Origin: Brachypodium distachyon
Lineage: Eukaryota > Streptophyta > Magnoliopsida > Poales > Poaceae
Assembly: GCF_000005505.3 (NCBI RefSeq)
Contig: NC_016134.3
Location: 32,860,150-32,924,149 of the forward strand
Direction: 5' to 3'
Length of the DNA: 64,000 nucleotides
Below the pieces are notes generated by a model. The model searched no databases, was not told the origin of the DNA, and was given only the letters and a program-made list of their open reading frames with translations. The translations under genes and the position numbers were made by a program. Below, piece after piece: positions 33,783 to 45,100 of this stretch. The first letter of the stretch is position 1, and each line of letters opens with the position of its first letter.

Positions 33783-34012
33783 TGTTTTGTTGCCAAACCT
33801 CCAGGTGACGCCGACACCATCTGCACCTATGGTGTTTGCCAACCACCTGCCCACCTTCTTTTTTCTTAATCTCAATTAGCAGATGGATGGGTCCCACGTT
33901 CCTCTCCCCACTCTAAAGTAGATCTTCTCTCACACGGGTCATCCCCCCCCCCTCTCTCTCTCTCACCGGCCATGGCTGTGGTTGACGTGGCCGGTGACTG
34001 ACCCCGTGCCCC

Positions 34013-34200
34013 GTGTTCCCATGGCTGGGCGTGAACTTCTTCCTCAAGGACGGCATGGGCGCCTCCGCCGCCTCGCTGCAGATCCTCCAGGCGTCTCCCA
34101 ACCTTCCCATGGTCGTCAAGCTGCTCCTCGGCCTCCTCTCCGACGTTGTTCCTGTCTGCGGCTACCGGCGGTTGCCCATGGTCCCCTCGCCGACCAAGAT
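34013..34200 (+). pseudogene. Captured folate-biopterin transporter fragment
   Basis: Reads WLGVNFFLKDGMGASAASLQ, then ILQASPNLPMVVKLLLGLLSD and VVPVCGYRRLP. This matches the early region of plant folate-biopterin transporter (FBT/BT1, major facilitator) proteins, where a loop and a membrane segment contain NLPMVAKPLFGLLSD. About 60 residues of a protein of roughly 500 are present, ending in unrelated sequence. GC content is far above the flanks. It lies inside the Mutator-like element, consistent with exon capture. The frame is still open across the captured part. Confidence 0.75.
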
Positions 34201-34267
34201 CAAGGGCGCCAGCAGTCATCTCTCCTGCGAGCCGCCGCTCTTGCAGCCCCTCTCGGTCTCCATCATG

Positions 34268-34402
34268 TACCATGTGATTTTTTATTTTTGATCCATCGTG
34301 TACCATGATTTTGTGCTATGATTTTGGAGTACCATGTGATTTTTTTTATTTTGGATCCATCATGTACCATGATTTTGTGTTGTTATTTTGGAGTACCATG
34401 TC
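34268..34402. repeat. ~65-bp tandem repeat, two copies
   Basis: Two copies of ACCATGTGATTTTTTATTTT, GATCCAT, GTACCATGATTTTGTG and ATTTTGGAGT, starting near 34268 and 34330, plus a partial third. AT-rich interior of the Pack-MULE. Confidence 0.7.
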
Positions 34403-35104
34403 AATTTGTGGTTCCATCTTTAAAAATTAGTTGAGAATGTAGTTAGTCACTAGGTAGTGAATTTTTGTGCTGTGATTTTTGAGTACCATCATGTACCTTG
34501 GGTACATGCATGACAACATACTTATATTTTATGAATGTTTGTGTTGTGATTTTATATTGGTACATGATGTACACTGTCTTGATATGTGAGGTACTTAAAA
34601 ATTGTTAATGTACATGTGATGTATCCATACGTTGTAGTAGTCTTAGAAGAGATACCAAATTTTGACAGATTTATTTTTCTAATACATGTGATGTACCACA
34701 CCATGTACTCGTCTCATAAGTCCATGTACACGACGTACTATGTTTTAGGGAATAAAATTAGTACATTTGTTTATGTACCTTCATTTGATGTACATGTACC
34801 TGACACACTATACTATGTACTTGGGAATAAAATTAGTACAAAGAAAACCAAGTGTGAGTGAAAAAGAAAATAGGTACGTGACATGGCCGACACAAACAAG
34901 AGAGAATCAAAGTTTGAATAAGTAGGAGAGAGAAAACGTCATGGTCCCATCCAAAAGCATCTGTGTGCCTGACACCTCTCTTTTAATCACCTATCTCTAA
35001 TATGGTGGAACCCATGTCTTAGCATGCCCATGTGGAGGAATGAGTGGCTACTATGATGGGTGCAGATGCCGTCGGCGTCACCGTCTCGGTTTTAGTGTTT
35101 TGTT

Positions 35105-36024
35105 AGAGTTCTCACGAGTGAACAAGAGCAGAGGGTTAGACAGGGGGACGAGTGAACTCATCGCCGACTCTAAAATTTTGTAAGATAAGATTTGTACTGG
35201 CAGGCTTCATCTCCAGATTATTTTTTCTAACAAGAAAGGTACAACGAGTGCGCGGGTGAGTCCATGGAGACTGTACCTAGTGTGGGCTTGCTCACGCTCA
35301 TGGTCACCTTGCAGAGGTTTCATCCAAAGAAATCGCAAATTCACACTAGAAGTCCCTAAAATAGGACCCATAAACAGCATTTAGGGGGGAGCAAATTTTA
35401 CGGTCCAAAAAAAATACAAACATCAGCAAGGACAATGGCCCATATTCCGCAGCCCCTATATTCTTTGATGTATGGGATCCACTAGCTTGTTAGTGATTTG
35501 CCTAATTTTTTGCCCCCTTCTTCTCCCCAAAATTCTCCACAGTAGGCACGGGGGCTCCTCACCGTTCTCCACCGCGCACTGGGCAAGGCGGCCGACCGGA
35601 GGCGGCGGCACGGGGCGGCGCGACACTTTGGGATGGGCATGGGCGGCGGAGGCTCGCGCGGAGTCTGTCGTGGTTCTCTCAGATGTGCGCAGGCCCAGGC
35701 TCGTCCACTTTCGACCTCGAGCAATCGCTGACGAGCCAGCGAAGAGCAGGGTGGAGGCCGTGGCCAAGGGCGGCGACAGTGGGATTGGCCGCCGGTCACA
35801 GGAGAGGAGAAGTAAGGGCGCGAGGAGTATCGTGAGGAGGAGGGGCCGACGAGAGGAAGAGGGGCATGGGGAGGGAGAGATGACGTGGCAGGGGAATAGG
35901 GGATGGGGGGGTGTGTGTGTGTCTTTCAGGGGCCTTGCTGAAAATGTTGTTTTGACATCGGCCCCTAAAAATAGGAGGGGGGCCCTGTTTAGGGGCTCAC
36001 CCGTCAAACAGCGCGCGTGGACAC
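35105..36024. other. Spacer with GC-rich block, no gene called
   Basis: A GC-rich stretch at about 35540-35900 is open on both strands without recognisable domains. It is bordered by TAAACAGCATTTAGGGG-like (35375) and CCTGTTTAGGGGC-like (35985) phrases in inverted order, so a TIR element carrying host sequence is possible. I could not define its ends. Confidence 0.35.
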
Positions 36025-36029
36025 TATTG

Positions 36030-39000
36030 TGTAACATTCCAAATTTCAAAACTCTTCATATGCATTGCATATCATAAGCATCATATTTTCCTTGCATTTA
36101 ATCACATTTGAAAACCCTAAAGTTTACCCTGAGAATCCCTGTTCAAAAGTGTTTTTATTTGATTTTGGGCTTTGATCTTACTTTCAAGCATTTGTGTTTT
36201 AACCCATGAAAGCTTTGGTATAAAAAGGGAGTTAATGCATGTATAAAGCTATCCCATAAGTTTGCTTTTGAAATTTTTTGAAATAATTTATTTTGATAGC
36301 CTAAAACGCCCTATAAGCCATTTTATAGGAAAATGTATTTTTAAATATTTTATTTTGAGGAAATTCTTGTTCCAAAAGTTGGATCACAGGAAAATATGAT
36401 TTTACAAATTTTTTTGCAATTTATTTGGAGTGATTTGGAGTTTTGAATCAATTTTGAGGTTCAAAAACAGAAAATAGAAAAAGAGAAAAGAAAAACCGAG
36501 CCGAACCGGCCGAACCGGACCGAACTGGACCGGCCCAGCCCGAGCCGCCCGGACTCTCTCACTGACCGGTGGGCCCCGCCATCGTCTTCAACCTCCAACT
36601 GCCGTCCGGATTCCACGGCCACGCACGCCCCGAACCGCCCATGATTCCTCTCCGATTCCTCCGCGCACACAACCCCATCTCCGAAGCCGTTCGCGTCAGT
36701 TTGAAGCCCTCGATCTCCTCTCTCTTTCCCCCAAACTCCCTTGCCCGATTGCGCTCGCTCCTCGCCAAAATTCCTCGCCGAAAATCGTTGCTGCCGCCGC
36801 CATCTTCGCGCTACCGCCGCCGCTCCGGTGAGAGTTCCGCGTCGCCAACCCCCTCCCGTCCTCCTCTCACTCTCCCGCATCTTGTGACGCGTTTTTTTTC
36901 GTCTTTGGACCACCGCAGTTCGTTGCTGCCGCTCACCCGAGCTCCGCCGCCGGCCGCCGCTCTCCGCTCGTCCTAGGCGGCGTCCGTGGTCCCTGAGCCG
37001 AACCGCCGCCGCTCCCGGAACCGCCTTCCCGAGCCGCGTCCGCCCCGCCTGTCCCCGAGCTCCACCGCTGCCGCCCGACCGCCGACCGCCGCCTCCTCTT
37101 CCGTCTCCGGCCGCCGCGCCCGGTAAACCCCTCCCCTTCTAATCTAGGCCGTAGATGCTCAATCCGACGGCCACAAATGAAACCCTAGTTTGAAGCGGTA
37201 CCGACCAACCACGAATTGCCACGTGTCCCGTATAATTTTAATCTTTTCTCGGCCGATTTAAAATTGTAAATTTTGCAGAAAGCCCCTGTAACTTCAAAGC
37301 ATCATAACTTTTAAACTGCTTGTCCAAAAATTGTGATCCGCACCTTTCTGAAATCGTCACAACTTGTAGAATACTTTGGCATAGTCCAATTTCAATTTTG
37401 AACAACTTTGCCAGAAGCAAATTACAGATTGGTTGAATATGGTTTAAATTTCAAATGAATTATTTCAAAATAGTTTTGAGCATGTTAGCTTGCTGTAAAA
37501 TTATTTTAGTATGTTCTTGTCCATTAGGACCAGAGGAGAATTTTTTTTTATGAATGGCATGACCGTGCAAGTTTAAATCTTGTTCTATGTTTTGCAAAAA
37601 CCATATAATCTTTTAATTGAAGCCTATCCTTGTTTCATGCATATTAATTACCTCTTTGATGTTGTATAATCTGTCCAAATCATTTGAAAAACTTTTCAAA
37701 ACAGAAAAAGAACTTGTTACATTAGAAGTAACCAAGTGTGCATCATCATGGCATATGCATCATAGCATGATTTTGTATTGAATGTTGTGTTTATTATGTA
37801 TATGCTTTTTTTTATTTTAAATTGTGTGGAGTGTAATCCCTGTTGTTGCGAGGAGTGTGATAACCACTACAACTCTGGACAAGGCAAGTTCACTTTAATC
37901 ATTCTCCTAAATATTTTTACTATGCACTAGTTGTTTTGTTAGTTGCATTAAGATTATTACTCGTACCTCTATGGTAGCTATAAATCTCAGGTAGTATAGT
38001 TTTACCCTTGCCGTTACCTTGCTACCAAAATTGCCATAGATTGTAGTTGAATGCTAGGCTATGGTAGTATTGTGGAGAAAATTACTACATTATGTTATTG
38101 TCATGCCTTTGGCGATATGAAATATTTTGTTAGATTAAGGCAAAACAATTAATTCAATGAACCGTCCTGGGTGGGCTGCTTTGAGGATTTTGAGGATTAG
38201 CGGCGTCAGGTCCATTTCTATGGGTCCCTCTGAGTTGAGTTCCCGTAGATTCGGGAATGGATCGTCCATAGACGTCTCTTCCGTGGATTCGGGGAGCGCC
38301 TACGTTGCAAATGTGGAATGCCACCTGGGGTAACCGAGACTGGACTAATTTCCTATTTAGCAGCTTCTAATACAACCACAATGCTATATGGGCTCTGGCG
38401 AGACAAGAGTATGTTGTATGAACCTAGACCCGAGAAATTGTACTGAGGTAGCCGTGTAGGGGGAGCGTGATTCTCTCGTGGTTTAGGGAATTACCTCTGA
38501 AAATCTCGTAATAGATGCCGTTGCTACTCTACCCTGAGGACAGTAAGGGATTAACACGTCGGTTTCTTGTGGGGAATGTGTACAAACTCTTGAGAGCGTC
38601 AAAACTAAGTACTTAGCCGTGTCCCCGGCAATGGACAATTTGAGCAACTAGATGTGGAGCTGTAAGAAAAGTCTCACTCATTCTAATTTCCAAATAAAAT
38701 GAATGGTTTGAACTTGGGTTTAGGAGCATTAATGTGTCTACTCAATGTCCTTAGTTTAATAGGAGCATGGGTGTGTCTACCCCCATGTCCAATAGTGATA
38801 AAATTTTATTTGATTTAAAAGATAGGATTAAATAACTAAGCTTTTATGCAAATAGCCTTGAACCCCACTTTGCCATATTATACATATATTTGGTAGGTTC
38901 TGATATAATTTCTGGTGAATCTTGCCAATACAATGTATTGACCCTAGTGGCTGCATCGTTTAATGATGCAGGAAGCTCCGACGACGAGTAATTTGTACGT

Positions 39001-39283
39001 TCTGCTTGCATTGGGTTACGGGCCTACATTCCAACACGCTCTCACCGTGGTGTTGATGTGCCCTCGTATCTTTCGCTTTCCGTTGCTAAACAGTTGTTTT
39101 ATTTCCAGCTAACCCGTGGGATTATGCAAGTTGTAAGTACTTTTAAATTCTGGATGATACGTTGTAATATTGAGACCTTTGTTCTATGATATTACATCTT
39201 GAAACTATGTGTGCTAGTTAGTCGATTCAGGGACTAGCACTAAAGCACAGAGATCGAACCCGTGTACGCGGACGGTCGTTTCA
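36030..39283. repeat. Solo LTR, 3,254 bp
   Basis: Starts TGTAACATTCCAAATTTC and ends CGGTCGTTTCA, flanked on both sides by TATTG (36025-36029 and 39284-39288), a 5-bp target duplication. The interior has an AT-rich front, a GC-rich CCGAACCGGxCCG block near 36500-37130, and an AT-rich rear, as in long LTRs of cereal gypsy elements. No primer-binding site, gag or pol and no second LTR are present, so it is a solo LTR left by recombination between two LTRs. Orientation was not determined from internal coding sequence; TG...CA reads on the plus strand. Confidence 0.72.
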
Positions 39284-39288
39284 TATTG

Positions 39289-42165
39289 TTGCGGTGGACA
39301 AGGCCTTCGCGGGAGCTGCTTATCGAGGAGCCCCTATATCTTGAAAAGTAGGTAGGCTAGGTGTTGATGTTGTTCTTGGTACATATCGCCCCCACTCCAA
39401 ACCCTCCTATTCGTTGTTGCCCACCTCCCACCCGCACAAACACATCATCCTTGATCATGCGTCGTCTTCGTGGACTACCTTGCCACTGTCTTCTTCCCTA
39501 ACCAGTTGCTAGGCTGCAGGATGGTAAGAGGAGAGGTCCAGGAGGTTCAATGCAAAATTCATGAGCCTCACTTTGCTAAAGAAAAAAAGGGAGTCGTCGT
39601 GCTAGCCAAGTCAGCAGTCACCTGGAAGATTAGAGCTCTAAAACGTAATTGGATCCAATATGTTCCCACCTGCTAGGTTTACGAGGGCAAGCATGATCTA
39701 TGAGTTTTTGTGGACTAAATTGTTCTCACCTACCAAGTTAAGCGATCTTTGATGCAATTTTCACCTTCCAATCCAGTGGCTTCAATCGCCAGTTTCAACA
39801 TGATCGTGTGTTTTGAAAATAAGTTTATTTTAGCAGGTTATTTTTGCCAAAGGAACTCTTGGGCACAATAAGCCGTTGTTTAATTTATTTTAGACGAGAG
39901 AGGGGTAAAACAGGAAGTTATCGGCTAGCAGCCATGTTACGACGCGGATGGACCACACCGCATGAGAGGCTTTTTCCTTTAGGAACGATCCATCTCCATA
40001 CACGGCAAAAGCTGTCCCTCGGCGTACTCATGCAGCTCATGCACACAACCAACAAACTCCCTCGTTGATCGAAACCCGCAACCTCACCACATAAATCCAA
40101 CAGAATCAAGCAAATGCATTCTCATGCTCATTTTATCTGTTTCCAAAGGGGAGGGGAGAGGGAGAGAAGACGAGAGAACATGGTTCTGAGGTGTAGGAGA
40201 ACATGATGCTCACTTAGGAAACAATTTAGGTTGTTGAGAAGACTCTTTCGTGGTCGTCCGCCTCGGTTTTTGGCTGAAACCGCACACACATGCGCCATCC
40301 CTCCCCCTCCTTTTGTCTCTGCCAACCCCACCCTATCCCTCTCTTTTCTCTCGATCTCTCCCCTTAAGCCTTCTCCTAGACAACGACGTCCTCCTCCTCC
40401 CCACACGCCGCCGCACACTCTCACTCACTCTCTCCCCCCACGTGTCAGCATGACCTGTTGTTCTTTCTGAGATCCCACGGAAGGCCGCCGCCCTTCTCCA
40501 CGCCATCGCCGTCCTCCCCCACACCACTACGCTGGATCCCGCACTGCCTGGCCTCCCTATGACCGGATCCCACCTCACGTTGGTCTCTGCGCGCTGCCGT
40601 CAGTGCTCGTCGCGGAGAAAGTATCCTATGAAAGCCGTTCTTAGATGAAAACGTGCAAACCAAAATCAAGGCCGTTGGATGAAAGACGTGTGGCCTAAGA
40701 TAAGCATTGGCAACTTTTTATTTAGGCCCATAAGTTTGTTTCAAATCAACCCGCAGTCCAACTTCCTACATTTTGCATTGGATTTGTTTTAAGAATAATC
40801 TGAGATACCATTATCCCCACAAACCGAAATAAATGGCACTTGTCAGTCGTCACGACGGCAGAGCATGTTACATGCTGTAAAAAAAACAGTTGATTCTAGG
40901 CAGACAGAGAAAGGAAATGCCACTTTCTTTAAGCAATTACGAACATCTCATCAGCAATCACCAAGTTCACTCAGCAGCATTTGTACCCAGAAAATAGGAT
41001 AAAATTATGCCCAGTTTGATGAACAGAAAACAGTAGAAGAAAACTGATTTTTGAAGGCCGAGACTACAGGAAACAGGAAATCAACGTGATTCAAGAGTGG
41101 AACACAATTTTACAAGGTCTGGGGAACAGATAAAAAATAATCTAATGTGAGGGCAGAACTCTGATTTCTACGAGGCTGGATGACACTGAAAAAACTCCGA
41201 TTCACCGGATGGAAAGTTGCACCAAGTACTTCCCATTGATGATTTATACTCCATTTGCAAGCTGCTAAGATAATTTCATATTCAAATTGACTGACTTCAA
41301 CACTTTATTATGTTTTCTGAGAAAAAAAAATTACAATGGAGTGACAGGTTCTGTTGAGATGGGGAATAAATTGGATGTATCTGTTTGTACACAGAAACAT
41401 AAGGATCCTGCAGAGAGAGAACATCCATCAGACAAGATTGCCAATTGCTAACTAAGAATATATGCTAGCAAATGTTTGGACGTGGGAATTTCTGTCTCCT
41501 GTTTAGTTCAAATTTGAACCATGGGTAAAAATAACCCTATCTATTTTTTTGGTCAGGACCAAACCCTTCACCCACTCTAGTTCACTTTTGTTTTGAACAC
41601 TGGCAAAAATACAGACAAGTATAACCTTGTCCAAAATGGCTAGCCAATTTTTTTGTAGGGTTGACTTGGGCTAAACTAGATAGTACAAAGATTTCCATAG
41701 AAATACATCTCATCCAAATAGCAGATGCCCTCCCTGCGGAAACAAAACAAAACCCAGTAAAAAAATGAAACATAAACTGCAACGTGCAGGGAAAAACTCC
41801 TAATAGAAGAACTATATGCCATCCATGGAAGAAAACAGAGAAACCCCTCTTCAAAGCCCCACACGCTTAGAAAGAAAGGCCACATATGCACATGTGGACA
41901 GAAGAAACAAATAACCCTTCCCTGCTACATAAACGAAGTCCAGGGTCACCCAGAATGTGTATCTGATGATAGCTCTTGTCAATATCCTTTTGCAGATGGA
42001 TATATTCTTCGTGCACATACACATGTAAAAAATAACTTTATGACAAGAAAATTAACAAGATGAAAAAAAAGCTGCAAAGTTTAACAAGGACAGCCAATAG
42101 AAGGGTCTGAACATGAATACACTAGGCTAATTTAAGTAGTTAGTCATCATTCTTACCTTCAATTA
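39289..42165. other. Spacer and 3' region of the SET-domain gene
   Basis: No recognisable ORF. A pyrimidine-rich block at 40290-40450 and CACGTG at 40439 look promoter-like but lead to no gene. The last several hundred bases before 42166 are likely 3' UTR of the minus-strand SET gene. Just after its stop codon the sequence reads TAATTGAAG|GTAAGAATG, a possible donor for a 3' UTR intron (about 42157). Confidence 0.35.
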
Positions 42166-45100
42166 TCAGTCTTCATCTGGATCTTCTGGACGCTGTAAAT
42201 AGATAAGGTCAAATGAGCAGGATTTTCTGCAAGCTATTGAAAAACTGAAAATATATAGGCTTCGTCATTCCAATCACAGATTCAATAAGACGTTCAGTTT
42301 TAAATCAACGTAGCATTCAATGAAATTTCGAGAACACTGTCTGGTACATCCCAGCGAATAACACAAACAAAAATCAAGAGAAAAACAATTTGCATGCACA
42401 CCCCAACTAGAGCAAAATTCAAATAATAAAACCCTATGGGTGAGGCTATCAAGAAAGAAAGAATGAAAGAAGAGACCACAATGCTGCTGTCTTCGACAAC
42501 ACTCCCCCCAACATCGCTTCCCTCCTCGACCTGATAAAGGCGGAGGCTCGGCAGTGGTCTAGGGCAGGAGCAGTGGGCCTGGGGACGCTGCTGCCGCTGG
42601 ATCCTAGTTAGGCGCGTCGTGTTGTAATCGGGTGTGGTCCGTGACCTTGTACATAACCTTTTCTTTCTATCTATGCATCGAGACGCAAAGCTTTTGGGTT
42701 TTCTCGGAAAAAAAAGAAGAGATAATGTAGACTGATTTTTTTTCAGTTGTGTTTTTGTCTGTTTTTGATTTTGTGGCTTTAAAAAAATCAAATACTGGAT
42801 GTTGACCTGCAACAGCAATAGACCATCTGTTTTTAACAAGGGTTGGCAACCCACTAAGAGGAAATGTCCTTTGCAATTTGGATCTCAGAAGCTTAACTAA
42901 GTGTGGAAAATTAGCCATTAACTAAATGTATGGGGTCCTTGGTCCTGTACTAGCAATATTCTATAATGATATCAATCCCAAAACAAAAGACTAGTCGTGA
43001 TGCTAATCTTTTCCAGAGTCGAATTGGGATAAAGGCATCCCATTAGTACAAGAGACAAAAGACTAGCGGTGCAAAGACGGAGCATCAATGATGCAATGGA
43101 CAAAGGACGAGACAAGTTCCATCCAAACAGGTTTGATAATAATGCTACATGAACTGAAACAGGAGTTGAAACATTCGCTGTGGACCTTCAATGTAGCTCA
43201 AGGATGAAATGATATTTGCATATTTTTATGTAAGAGGTTGGATTTTGTACATGCACATGTACACATGAGCTATCATGTCCACTCAGGTGCGTACATGTGA
43301 TTTTAGATCCGTACTGTCCAAACCCACTATCCCCCTGATGTGGCTCTTTTTTTTCGCGGATACCCCGATGTGGCTCTTTCCATCTCCCTCTCTTCAAGCT
43401 CTGGCAAACCCTTCACAAACGGTACTCTCTCTCTGTCTCTTCTTCCTGCACTCAGGTAAGAACCACTTCACGCACATCCTCCCCTTTCCATGGCCCCTCA
43501 TGTTCTAGATCGATCTGGCATCCATTTCCGTCAAGGTTGATGTGATATCTTTCTAGCTTAATTGGCAGCTCATCATCGAGGCTGTCGCAACTACTGTCTT
43601 CGTCCACCAGGACTGCTAGCTAGTTCGTCGGCTGTTCCTGCATTTCATTTTGTTTTCTTCTCCTCAATGCTCTCAGTTTTGTTTATGTGTTGGTGTTCAT
43701 AGATAGCAGAGGAGGCCGCTCCTGGCGGCTGGTGCAGTCACCCATGGAGAGTTGTCACCACCATCTGCTCGGCATCAACATCTGGGGCGGGTACATGTCC
43801 TAGCTGCTGTCTGGCCACCCAGCAGTGCCACGGAGTTAACCTAACCAAAGTTCGAGCTGACTCTGCCACAGGTGGAAGACAATGCATTCATTGTGGCCAT
43901 CACCAGAGTTCCGACCAGGAGCCCGCCAGTCCAAGAGAGAAGGTATGTGCAGAATCTGCCACAGGAAAATAGCGCGAAAAGTTCATAACTCGATTAATTC
44001 AATTCACCATGTTTTTTGCTCCACTAGATCCAGAGGACTAATAGATTCCGCGGGGAGCAGAGAGGCCGGTCGCAAGAGCAGGCTGCACAAGAACTACCTC
44101 AATGTGTTCTTGCTCAATTCCCGATTGATCTATCTCGCTGTGTTGGTGAGGCGAAGAGCAAATCAGTTAATTCAGCTTATTGCTGACAAAGTCATTGGTG
44201 CAGTGTGCAAGCGAGGTGAAGCACCCAGTGATGAAAATTGAGTTCTGCAGTGATTTCGGAGTGCTCCAGCCCAACAAGTTTGAGATCCATGGTTCTATGC
44301 TCACTGCTCTGCACCAGAAAAGCATGAGTGACATGCTATGTATATCGCAGTATTGCAGCACTGTACAAAGATTAATATGGTATGTGTTGTTAATTACTTT
44401 GTTTTTTCATTGCAGTTGGATCCCCATGCTGGGAAGAGCTTTTGATCACCAAGCACTCGCCTCTTAATGCTGACCACTCTTGAATCGCTTGTGAAGTGCA
44501 GTGTCAAGCTGCAGTCAATGCTCATTCCTCATCAGAATCTCGCAGATGAAGAATTGCCATGATGTTGCTAATTGAATTAATTTGATGTGTGATTTGTTCT
44601 TCAAACTAATATGATCAAGCAGATCATTCTTGTTACCGTGTTCCCTGATTCCAATTGTTGTCATTATTGGATGAAGATATGTTGTTTACTTGATATTCAT
44701 GTAGTTGATAATTTGATAACTAGAGCTTGTTGTTGAAACAATTTTGATTGGGTGCCTGAGGACGTTTTCTTTTTCATGCTATATACCCTGATTTAAATTA
44801 TCGGCATTCTTCACTCAATGGATGGAATGATGGATGTGCCAGGCCTACATCCTGAACCTGGAGGCAGATGGAGTTGGTGCACATGCACCAGGAGCTCACC
44901 CTGGCCAGGCAACAGCAGCAGTAGCCCTGTTGGTGGTTAGTCTACTTACTACAAGCATCCTTTGATCCAGGCCGAATTGTCCTGGGATCGATTAATTGCA
45001 GGCGCTTGATGTTAAGACTGAGCTCAAGGTTGTAATGGCAAAATTATTGATATGACTTTCTCTTAATTGTTTCTTGGCATTGGCAGGTGTGGCGGCATTC

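Larger units (their letters stand above)
33792..35095. mobile_element. Mutator-like element (Pack-MULE)
   Basis: Flanked by the 9-bp direct repeat TGTTTTGTT (33783-33791 and 35096-35104), the duplication size of Mutator elements. The ends are inverted repeats: 33804-33827 and the complement of 35059-35082 match at 22 of 24 positions (core GGTGACGCCGAC..CATCTGCACC). Weaker similarity extends outward (CCAAACC / CTAAAACC) and inward. No transposase is present. Inside is a GC-rich gene fragment (34013-34200) and an AT-rich part, so this is a nonautonomous Pack-type copy of 1,304 bp. Confidence 0.82.

Noticed and set aside
35456..36077. Long open frames on both strands (about 200 codons each)
   Set aside because: GC-rich composition effect; no recognisable domains and mirror-image frames.
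36461..36976. ORFs of 135-150 codons within the GC-rich block
   Set aside because: They lie inside the solo LTR and show no domain.
40231..40578. Apparent gene start with CT-rich leader near 40290-40460
   Set aside because: The ATG at 40450 is followed by a stop within a few codons and no downstream exon is recognisable.
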